From Pseudomonadota bacterium (GTDB lineage Bacteria; Pseudomonadota; Alphaproteobacteria; Rhizobiales; Xanthobacteraceae): a stretch of 64,000 nucleotides of DNA. Below are positions 57,104 to 64,000 of this stretch, piece by piece. A program made the translations under genes and the position numbers. The number at the start of each line of letters is the position of its first letter. The stretch's first letter is position 1. The DNA lies in the NCBI GenBank assembly GCA_023388935.1, contig JAEWFG010000410.1:17745-81744 (forward strand), written 5' to 3'. The notes below the pieces were generated by a model. That model made no database searches and had not been told where the DNA came from. It worked only from the letters and a program-made list of their open reading frames with translations.

Positions 57104-60100
57104 CACTGCATCCCCTCGGTCGCCCCCGCGACCGGCGGACCGCCGGATTCAGCCGGTGGCAGCGCCTGCTCGAAGCGGCGGTTGATCCGGTCGAGCGCGA
57201 GATAGATCACGGGCGTCGTGTAGAGCGTCAGAAGCTGGCTGAGCAGCAGGCCGCCGATGATGGAGATGCCGAGCGGGAAGCGCAGCTCGGCGCCGGTGCC
57301 GCTCTCGATCGCAAGCGGCAGGGCGCCGAACAGCGCGGCGAGCGTCGTCATCATGATCGGGCGGAAGCGCAGCAGGCAGGCCTGCACGATCGCCTCGTTT
57401 GGCGACATCCCCTGCCCGCGCTCGGCTTCGAGCGCGAAGTCGATCATCATGATCGCGTTCTTCTTGACGATGCCCATCAGGAGGATGATGCCGATCAGGC
57501 CGATTACCGAGAGGTCCTGCCCGAACAGGACCAGCGCCAGGATCGCGCCGACACCGGCCGAGGGTAGCGTCGACAGGATGGTGATCGGGTGGATGTAGCT
57601 CTCATAGAGCACGCCCAACACGATGTAGATGGTGATCACGGCGGCGAGCAGCAGCCAGGGCTGGCCCGCGAGCGCCTTGGCGAATTCGGCGGCATCACCC
57701 GCATAGACCCCGACGATGCTGTTGGGCATGCCAATGCGGGTCTCGATCGTCTTGACCGCCGCGACCGCATCGCCCAGCGCCGCGCCCGGCGCCAGATTGA
57801 AGCTGAGCGAGATCGCCGGGAATTGTGCCTGGTGCGAGATCGCGAGCGGCGCCGTGGTGCGCTTCAGCGTCGCGACCGCTGACAGCGGCACCTGCGCGCT
57901 GGGCGCGCCGGTGATCGCGCTCGCCGCGCCCGGCAGATAGAGCTTCGACAGGATCGAGGGATCGCGCTGGTACATCGGCAGCGCCTCCAGCACCACGCGG
58001 TACTGGTTGGCCTGGCCGTAGATGGTCGAAATCTGGCGCTGTGCGAACGCATCGTTCAGCGTGTCGGTGATCGCCTGGAGGCTGACACCAAGCTGGCCAG
58101 CGCGGGTGCGGTCGACGTCAAGCTGCGCCCTCAGACCGCCTTCCTGCGCCTCGGAGGAGACGTCCCGGAACAGCGGTTCGCGGCGCATCTCCGCAACCAG
58201 CTTGCGCGCCCATTCCGACACCAGCGTCGCATCGGTGCCGGTCAGCGTGTACTGGTATTGCGAACGGCTCGACTGGGTCGAGATCTGCACGTCCTGCACC
58301 GGCTGGAAGTAGACGGTCATGCCGGGGATGCCGGCCACCCTCTCCTTCAGGCGGGTCACGACCACACCGACATCGTCGCGCCGCTCGCCCCGCGGTTTGA
58401 GCGTCATGACGAGACGGCCGACATTGGTGGTCGGGTTGACCGAGCCTGCGCCGATCACCGAAACCACGCCGACCACATCAGGGTCGGCCTTGATGGCGTC
58501 GGCAGCCTGGGCCTGCCGCTTCTGCATCTCCGCGAACGACACGTCCGGCCCGGCCTCCGTCACCGCCGTGATCGAGGCGGTGTCCTGGAGCGGCAGGAAG
58601 CCTTTAGGCGCGACGACGTAGAGAACCAGGGTCGCGATCAGCGTGACGAAGGTGACGAGCAGCGTGGCGCGCTGGCGCTCCAGCACCCAGAGCAGCGTCC
58701 GGTGATAGAACTCGACGGTGCGGTCGATGAAGCGGCTGATCGCAGCGAGCCCCGGCACCGCCAGCTCCTCATGGGCGTGCTTGAGCAGGCGCGAACACAT
58801 CATCGGCGTCAGCGTCAGCGAGACCACCGCCGAAGTCACGACCGCAATCGTCAAGGTCAGCGCGAACTCACGGAACATGCGTCCAACGAGACCGGACATG
58901 AACAGCAGCGGGATGAAGACCGCGATCAGCGAGACCGTCAGCGAGATCACGGTGAAGCCGATTTCGCTGGCGCCCTTCAGCGAGGCCTCCATCGGACCGT
59001 CGCCGTTCTCCATGTGGCGGACGATGTTCTCGATCATGACGATGGCGTCGTCGACGACGAAGCCGGTGCCGATCGTGAGCGCCATCAGCGACAGATTGTC
59101 GAGGCTGAAACCGGCGAAATACATGATGCCGAAGCTCGTGATCAGCGACAGCGGCAGCGCTACACCCGCGATCAGCGTGGCGCGCAGCGAACGCAGGAAC
59201 AACAGCACCACCAACGTCACCAGAACGACGCTGAGAATCAGCGTGAACTGCACGTCGTGGACCGAGGCACGGATGGTCACGGTACGGTCGGAGACGATGG
59301 TCAGATTCACGCCGGCTGGGATGGCGCGCTGGACCTTGGGGATTTCCGCCCGGATCTGTCTGACGACGTCGATGACATTGGCGCCCGGCTGGCGCTGGAT
59401 ATCGATGATGACGGCCGGCGTGCCCTGGTACCAGCCGCCGGTGCGGTCGTTCTCCAGGCCGTCGACGATCTGCGCGACGTCGGCGATCGTGACCGGCGAG
59501 CCATTGCGGTAGGCGATGATGACCGGCTTGTAGGCATCGGCGGCTGCGATCTGGTCGTTGGCGGCGATGATGTAGGATTGCTGCGCGCCGTCGAGCGAAC
59601 CCTTCGGTCCCGAGACGTTGGCGTTGGCGATCGCCGCGCGCAGATCCTCCATGGCGATGCCGTAGGCAGCCAGCCGCGCCAGGTCCGCCTGGATGCGCAC
59701 GGCCGGCTTCAGCCCGCCGAGCACAGAGACGCGTCCGACGCCGGAGATCTGGCTCAGCCGCTGCGCCAGAATGGTGTCGGCGATGTCGCTCATCACCCGC
59801 AGCGAGATCGTGTCCGAGCGCAGCGCCAGCGTCATCACCGGCGCATCCGCGGGGTTCACCTTGGCGTAGGTCGGTGGATAAGGCAGCGTCTTGGGCAGCA
59901 CGCCGGCCGCCGCATTGATCGCGGCCTGCACGTCCTGTGTCGCGCCGTCGATATCGCGGTTGAGATCGAACTGGAGCGATATCTGGCTGACGCCGAACGA
60001 GCTCGTCGAGTTCATCGCCGACAGCGACGGGATCTGGCCGAGCTGCCGCTCCAGCGGCGCCGTAATCAGCGAAGCGATCACGTCGGGGCTCGCGCCCGGC

Positions 60101-60252
60101 AGCTGCGTCGTCACCTGCACGGTCGGGAAGTCGACCTGCGGCAGCGCCGAGACCGGCAGCGCGAAATAGCCGAGCAGCCCGCCGATCAGGAGCGCGACGC
60201 CGAGCAGCGAAGTCGCGATCGGCCGGCGGATGAAGGGTTCAGAGACGCCCAT
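57103..60252 (-). CDS. RND efflux transporter, MdtB-like inner membrane subunit
   Basis: 1049 residues starting MGVSEPFIRRPIATSLLGVA. Same 12-helix RND architecture as the next gene, with GFVVDDAIVMIENIVRHMEN (Asp pair), FIPLLFMSGLVGRMFREFAL and KKNAIMMIDFALEAERGQGM. Tandem RND genes after one adapter are the MdtABC pattern. 36 bases separate it from the adapter gene. Confidence 0.9.
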   Translation of the reverse strand: MGVSEPFIRRPIATSLLGVALLIGGLLGYFALPVSALPQVDFPTVQVTTQLPGASPDVIASLITAPLERQLGQIPSLSAMNSTSSFGVSQISLQFDLNRDIDGATQDVQAAINAAAGVLPKTLPYPPTYAKVNPADAPVMTLALRSDTISLRVMSDIADTILAQRLSQISGVGRVSVLGGLKPAVRIQADLARLAAYGIAMEDLRAAIANANVSGPKGSLDGAQQSYIIAANDQIAAADAYKPVIIAYRNGSPVTIADVAQIVDGLENDRTGGWYQGTPAVIIDIQRQPGANVIDVVRQIRAEIPKVQRAIPAGVNLTIVSDRTVTIRASVHDVQFTLILSVVLVTLVVLLFLRSLRATLIAGVALPLSLITSFGIMYFAGFSLDNLSLMALTIGTGFVVDDAIVMIENIVRHMENGDGPMEASLKGASEIGFTVISLTVSLIAVFIPLLFMSGLVGRMFREFALTLTIAVVTSAVVSLTLTPMMCSRLLKHAHEELAVPGLAAISRFIDRTVEFYHRTLLWVLERQRATLLVTFVTLIATLVLYVVAPKGFLPLQDTASITAVTEAGPDVSFAEMQKRQAQAADAIKADPDVVGVVSVIGAGSVNPTTNVGRLVMTLKPRGERRDDVGVVVTRLKERVAGIPGMTVYFQPVQDVQISTQSSRSQYQYTLTGTDATLVSEWARKLVAEMRREPLFRDVSSEAQEGGLRAQLDVDRTRAGQLGVSLQAITDTLNDAFAQRQISTIYGQANQYRVVLEALPMYQRDPSILSKLYLPGAASAITGAPSAQVPLSAVATLKRTTAPLAISHQAQFPAISLSFNLAPGAALGDAVAAVKTIETRIGMPNSIVGVYAGDAAEFAKALAGQPWLLLAAVITIYIVLGVLYESYIHPITILSTLPSAGVGAILALVLFGQDLSVIGLIGIILLMGIVKKNAIMMIDFALEAERGQGMSPNEAIVQACLLRFRPIMMTTLAALFGALPLAIESGTGAELRFPLGISIIGGLLLSQLLTLYTTPVIYLALDRINRRFEQALPPAESGGPPVAGATEGMQ

Positions 60253-60288
60253 GGGATGCGCCTGCCGCTCAGGCGGCTGTTGTCGGGA

Positions 60289-61710
60289 TCATGGCTGCTT
60301 TGCTCCGCTGCCCGATGGTTCAGCCCCCTGCGTCGGCCCCGTCTGGCTCTTCTGGTCGCCTTCGCCGTTCATGCGTTTGGCGCGGCGCTCTTGCCAGTCC
60401 TTGGCGCCGTCCTTCGGCTGGTCCTTGGCCTGTCCGTCCTTTTGGCCATCCTTCTGACCGCCCTTCTGTCCGTCGCCTTGCGGCCCGCGCGAGCGCTTGC
60501 GCGGCGCGAGATCGGCCGACGGCGTCTGGTCATCGCGGCCGACGATAACCTTGGAGCCGTCGGACAAATTGGCAAAGCCCGTCGTGACGACCCTATCGTT
60601 CGGCGACAGGCCACTGGCGATCACAGCGTCATGCTCGTTCTGCTGCGTCACCGTTACGGGCTTCGCCGAGACGACGTTATCCGCGCCGATGACATAGCTG
60701 AAGGTGCCGATCGGGCCGCGCTGCACGGCCGATGTCGGAACCACCAGCGCCTGCGTCAACGTCTCGACCTTGAGACGCACATTGACGAACTGGCCCGGCC
60801 AGAGCTGGTGATTTGCGTTGGGGAATTGCGCCTTGAGCTTGAGCGTGCCGGTCGTCTGGTCGACCTGGTTGTCGATGCCGGTGAGTGTGCCGGTGTCGAT
60901 CACGGTAATGCCGTCATTGCCGAAGACGTCGACAGCGAGCGCGCCCTTCGCCGCCGCCGCATTGACCCGCATGATCTGCTGCTGCGGCAGGCTGAACCAC
61001 ACCGCAATCGGCTGCAATTGCGTGATCACCACGAGGCCCGTGAGGTCGGAGGCGTGGATGATGTTGCCCTGGTCGACCTGGCGCAGGCCGGCGCGGCCCG
61101 AGAGCGGCGCCGCGATCTTGGTATAGCTCAGCGTCGCAGCCGCGTTGTCGATCGCGGCCTGGTCGGCCTTGACCAGCGCCTCGGTCTGCGCAACCAGCGC
61201 GCGCTGCGTATCGGCCTGCTGCTTGGAGCCGGCATTGGAGGCGGCGAGCTGCTCGTAGCGCGTAAGGTCGATGCGCTGGTTGGCGAGCTGGGCCTGGTCC
61301 TGGGCCTTCTTGGCCACGGCCTGGTCATATTGCGCCTGGTAGATCGCGGGATCGATCTCGCCGACCACGTCGCCCTTCTGGACGTCCTGGCCTTCGGTGA
61401 AATTCACAGCGATCAACTTGCCGTCGACCTGCGAGCGCACGGTCACGGTGTTGAGCGCGCGGATCGCTCCGACGCCATCGAGATAGACCGGCACATCCTG
61501 GATGCCCGGGGTTGCCGCCAGCACCGGCACCGGCAGGTCGGGCCGCTGGTTGCGGTTGTTCGCCTGCTGCTGGTGCATCGCGGTCCAGCCGATATAGCCA
61601 AGGCCGCCAAGGATCGCGAGCGTGACCAGCGTCATGACGAAGCCGCGGCTGCGCGACCTCTTCGCCGTCCCTACTTTCGCGCTTTCCTTCATATCCGGCT
61701 TAAAGAGCAT
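60289..61710 (-). CDS. RND periplasmic adapter (MdtA-like membrane fusion protein)
   Basis: 473 residues from the ATG at 61710, overlapping the outer-membrane gene by 11 bases; MKESAK at 61692 is an alternative. MTLVTLAILGGLGYIGW near 25-42 is the membrane anchor. VRSQVDGKLIAVNFTEGQDV and GDVVGEIDPAIYQAQYDQA are the lipoyl domain and hairpin start. The C-terminal 70 residues are a low-complexity basic GQKDGQKDGQ tail rich in Lys, Gly and Gln, unusual for MdtA. It links the RND pump to the outer-membrane channel. Confidence 0.88.
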   Translation of the reverse strand: MLFKPDMKESAKVGTAKRSRSRGFVMTLVTLAILGGLGYIGWTAMHQQQANNRNQRPDLPVPVLAATPGIQDVPVYLDGVGAIRALNTVTVRSQVDGKLIAVNFTEGQDVQKGDVVGEIDPAIYQAQYDQAVAKKAQDQAQLANQRIDLTRYEQLAASNAGSKQQADTQRALVAQTEALVKADQAAIDNAAATLSYTKIAAPLSGRAGLRQVDQGNIIHASDLTGLVVITQLQPIAVWFSLPQQQIMRVNAAAAKGALAVDVFGNDGITVIDTGTLTGIDNQVDQTTGTLKLKAQFPNANHQLWPGQFVNVRLKVETLTQALVVPTSAVQRGPIGTFSYVIGADNVVSAKPVTVTQQNEHDAVIASGLSPNDRVVTTGFANLSDGSKVIVGRDDQTPSADLAPRKRSRGPQGDGQKGGQKDGQKDGQAKDQPKDGAKDWQERRAKRMNGEGDQKSQTGPTQGAEPSGSGAKQP

Positions 61711-63178
61711 TGACCGGTTTCTCCATCCGCGGCTCCCAGCCGCCGCCGAGCGCCTGATATAGGCTGACGATGGCAAGAATCCGTGCGAGCTGGGCCTGCC
61801 ACAACGCGTCTTCCGCCTGAAATAGTGTCTGCTGGACGTTCAGCACGGTCACGATGTCGGCGGTGCCGGCGCGCAATTGCTGCTCGGCGAGATCGAACGC
61901 GCGCTTCGAGGAGGTAACGACATCGCGCTGCAATTGCAGCTTGATCGTGGTCTGCTTGATCGAATACAGCGCGTTGTCGACATCGGCAAAGGACTGAACG
62001 ATGGTCTTGCGGTAGGTCTGGAGCAATTCGTCCTGCCGTGCCTTGGCGTATTCGAAATTGCCAAGGATCTTGCCACCGTCGAAGATCGGTTGCGTCGCGC
62101 TGCCGACGAGCTGGAAGAACGCTGCGTGCGGCTGGAACAGCGACACCAGCGCCGAGCTCTGATAGCCGCCATTGCCCGTGAGCTGTATGGTCGGAAAGAA
62201 CTGCGCGCGGGCATTGCCGATATTCGCGGTCGCCGAAGCAAGCTGTGCCTCTTGCCGGCGGATATCCGGCCGCTGCGTCAAGATTTCCGACGGCAGACCG
62301 GGCGTGACCTTTGGGATCGCGATGCTGCTCAGCGAGCCGCCAAGCACGCGCACGCTCTCCGGCGGCCGCGACACCAGCACGGCGAGCGCGTTGAAGTTCT
62401 GGTCCAGCGTCTGGCGCAGCGGCGGTACCAGCGCCTTCTGGTTGCCGACCACGCTCTCCTGCTGTGCGACGTCCAGATCGGTGCCGGTGCCGGCCTTGCG
62501 GCGATCCTTGATGGCATCGAGGATGCGCTGTGCGCTCGCGATGTTGTTCTGCGCGGTCCGCAGGCGGTCCTGCGACGCCAGCACCTGGAAATAGGCGTTG
62601 GCAACGCCTGCCAGCGTCGTCAGCGCGACGACGTCACGATCGAACCGGTTGGCGTTCGCCGTCTCCTCCGCCGATTGCAGCGCGTCGCGGTTCTGGCCCC
62701 AGAAGTCGAGCTGATAGCTTGCGCTCAGCGAGGCCGAATAGTTGACGACCTCGCGGCCGCCGTTGGTGAGTCCGGAGGCCGACGAGCCCGAGATCCGCGA
62801 ATAGGTCTCAGATCCGCCGCCCGACAGGCTCGGCAGCAGCGCCGCACCCGCCTGCCGCGCCAGTGCGTCGGCCTGGACGATGCGCGAGACGGCGGCGGCG
62901 ATGTCGAGATTGACGGTCTGCGCCTCTTCCATCAGCTGCGTCAGCTCCGTGGAGCGAAAGCCGCGCCACCAATCCAGTGACGGCGGCGCATCCCCCTTGC
63001 CTGCGTACTTGTACTGCGTGGGAACGTCGAGCGCGGGATCCGGAAGATCCTGCGTCAGCACACAAGCCCCCGAGCCGGCGGCGAGCCACAGCACTGCAAC
63101 CCAGCGCGCCGCACGCTGCATCCGGGACGCAGAACCAGGTGACCGCGGCATGGCGATCGCAGGAACAGCCTGAATCAC
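61700..63178 (-). CDS. NodT-family outer-membrane efflux lipoprotein
   Basis: 492 residues. A signal region with WVAVLWLAAGSGAC gives a lipobox (Cys near 39). SLDWWRGFRSTELTQLMEEA, LPSLSGGGSETY, YQLDFWGQNRDALQSAEETA and IVSLYQALGGGW are NodT/OEP landmarks. It forms the trimeric channel of the tripartite pump and is the first gene of the operon (outer membrane, adapter, RND, RND). Confidence 0.9.
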   Translation of the reverse strand: MIQAVPAIAMPRSPGSASRMQRAARWVAVLWLAAGSGACVLTQDLPDPALDVPTQYKYAGKGDAPPSLDWWRGFRSTELTQLMEEAQTVNLDIAAAVSRIVQADALARQAGAALLPSLSGGGSETYSRISGSSASGLTNGGREVVNYSASLSASYQLDFWGQNRDALQSAEETANANRFDRDVVALTTLAGVANAYFQVLASQDRLRTAQNNIASAQRILDAIKDRRKAGTGTDLDVAQQESVVGNQKALVPPLRQTLDQNFNALAVLVSRPPESVRVLGGSLSSIAIPKVTPGLPSEILTQRPDIRRQEAQLASATANIGNARAQFFPTIQLTGNGGYQSSALVSLFQPHAAFFQLVGSATQPIFDGGKILGNFEYAKARQDELLQTYRKTIVQSFADVDNALYSIKQTTIKLQLQRDVVTSSKRAFDLAEQQLRAGTADIVTVLNVQQTLFQAEDALWQAQLARILAIVSLYQALGGGWEPRMEKPVNAL

Positions 63179-63899
63179 ATCCGCCCCCTGCCGGGCAGAT
63201 CAAGCCGCCACCGCGCGGCCGGATTAACCGATTCGCGGTCGGACAGTCGGGGGGCCTTCTGCAACTCGTTCACAGGTGATGCTTTCTGCGGAACCTGACA
63301 TCCATACTAGCCGGGTGCGGAACTGCGGGACAGTCCCGCACCTGCGAAGCACACACCCAAACGCACCAGCGTCAAAAGCGCAAAAGTGCAGGATGTGCCC
63401 GTATTGCGGGGATTTCTCGCCATTCGGTGTCGACCCGAAGCGCCTTCAGGCTTACCAAGATTTCATGTGATATCGCCGCCACACCGGCTCCAAGTTTGTT
63501 CGATTCCGCCAGGCTGGTCGGCAACAGGAGCCATGCGGCTTCAGCTCGTCTCGAAGCGTGGCCGTGCCACTCTCACGAGGTTGTCAACTGCTGAAAACAG
63601 GCATGCAACCGTCGCGCAGATAGGTCTTCAGCCTTCCGTGCGATCCACCTGGTCGAGCAGAAATTGGTCTTTCGGGTGCTCGTGACGACCGTTATCTTCC
63701 ACGCCCTGACGGCGGTCAGCTATCTCCTGCTACTGATATTCGGCTTCGCAGTCCAGCAGGTCTTTTTTCCCGAAATATCATTGCTTAGGCGAGAGCTTGG
63801 ACCGGTTTCGCCGCAGCGCAAAAGCCTTCCCCTTTTGGCTTCCAAGCTCTAGGTTCTGGCCAGACCCGATCAACCCCCTTGCTAGTGATTTCCCCTGAC
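63179..63899. other. intergenic region before cysK
   Basis: No gene is supportable here. Frames at 63276-63470 (+) and 63664-63852 (+, TTG start, one hydrophobic helix) lack ribosome sites and family resemblance. The stretch must hold the promoters of the leftward efflux operon and of cysK, but I could not pick out convincing hexamers. Confidence 0.5.
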
Positions 63900-64000
63900 A
63901 TGACCATTCGAAACGACGTTGTCGAAGCCGTCGGCAACACCCCGCTGATCAAGCTCAAGCGCGCCTCGGAGTTGACCGGCTGCACCATTCTGGGCAAGGC
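63900..64000 (+). CDS. cysK: cysteine synthase A, N-terminal fragment (runs off the window)
   Basis: The 33 codons visible, starting MTIRNDVVEAVGNTPLIKLK and continuing RASELTGCTILGKA, match the opening of O-acetylserine sulfhydrylase, including the substrate-loop precursor GNTPLIKL. The enzyme makes cysteine from O-acetylserine and sulfide with pyridoxal phosphate. The active-site Lys and the rest lie beyond base 64000. No strong ribosome site precedes the ATG. Confidence 0.9.
   Translation, partial: MTIRNDVVEAVGNTPLIKLKRASELTGCTILGK

Noticed and set aside
55637..57205. 522-codon rightward frame opposite the MdtC-like gene
   Set aside because: Shadow of the efflux gene, rich in Arg and Asp with no recognisable domains.
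58258..61713. 1151-codon rightward open frame opposite the efflux genes
   Set aside because: It is the antisense of the MdtB-like and adapter genes. Its product is Arg/Asp/His-rich repetitive sequence with no family features, as high-GC codon bias produces.
63664..63852. Small ORF with one hydrophobic helix before cysK
   Set aside because: TTG start, no ribosome site, no resemblance to a known protein.

Overview
The window is an integrated temperate siphovirus (prophage) in a high-GC alphaproteobacterial chromosome, most likely a Bradyrhizobium relative. The evidence for the host is GapR-type and RCAP_Rcc01079-type proteins, a PEP-CTERM protein, the RND efflux operon, typical small Bradyrhizobium-like proteins and GC-rich codon use. 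The genus is an inference. The prophage runs from before base 1 to a tRNA-Asn(GTT) gene at 49587-49661, next to which lies its tyrosine integrase. From there to base 64000 is host chromosome.

Layout. 1-16841: late tail genes, all rightward (tube protein, frameshifted assembly chaperones, a 1633-aa tape measure with a lytic transglycosylase domain, two large tail proteins carrying esterase-like and TIM-barrel-like domains, tail-tip proteins). 16886-19330: lysis cassette (GH108 endolysin with a membrane tail, overlapping spanin-like pair, holin-like protein). 19307-22919: leftward early operon with a GapR homologue, an MT-A70 methyltransferase, a DUF7768-type protein and several small proteins. 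23121-24943: probable lysogenic-conversion genes (PEP-CTERM protein, acyltransferase-3). 24979-28155: GTA-type head-spike base and a 950-aa spike with an SGNH esterase domain. 28405-34018: small genes and a ten-gene leftward operon ending in a HerA-like ATPase. 34086-35160: a gene-poor, repeat-dense stretch that looks like a replication origin. 35187-38860: leftward primase-helicase and DNA methyltransferase. 39009-46879: rightward replication and recombination module (nuclease DUF2800, ssDNA-binding DUF2815, family-B DNA polymerase, VRR-NUC, SNF2 helicase). 46994-48162: repressor coupled to a SLOG protein. 48171-49424: integrase.

Two signals cut across the modules. First, at least six phage proteins end in an acidic tail finishing DLLG or a near form (primase-helicase, DUF2800, DUF2815, MT-A70, two small early proteins, plus a basic Lys/Ala-rich protein ending DLLS). 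Three of them also share an FDDL block, as if these DNA-metabolism proteins carry one docking peptide. Second, a 15-bp imperfect palindrome (TCAACY-NNN-RGTTGA-like) recurs at 11 places at gene boundaries all over the prophage, including inside promoter-like sequences. This resembles dispersed operators or 'stoperators' of a single repressor.

Host part: tRNA-Cys(GCA), a decayed island with an FkbM methyltransferase broken by a frameshift and a half tRNA-Cys copy, a DTW-domain protein, an MdtABC-like RND efflux operon with a NodT-type outer-membrane factor, and the start of cysK.
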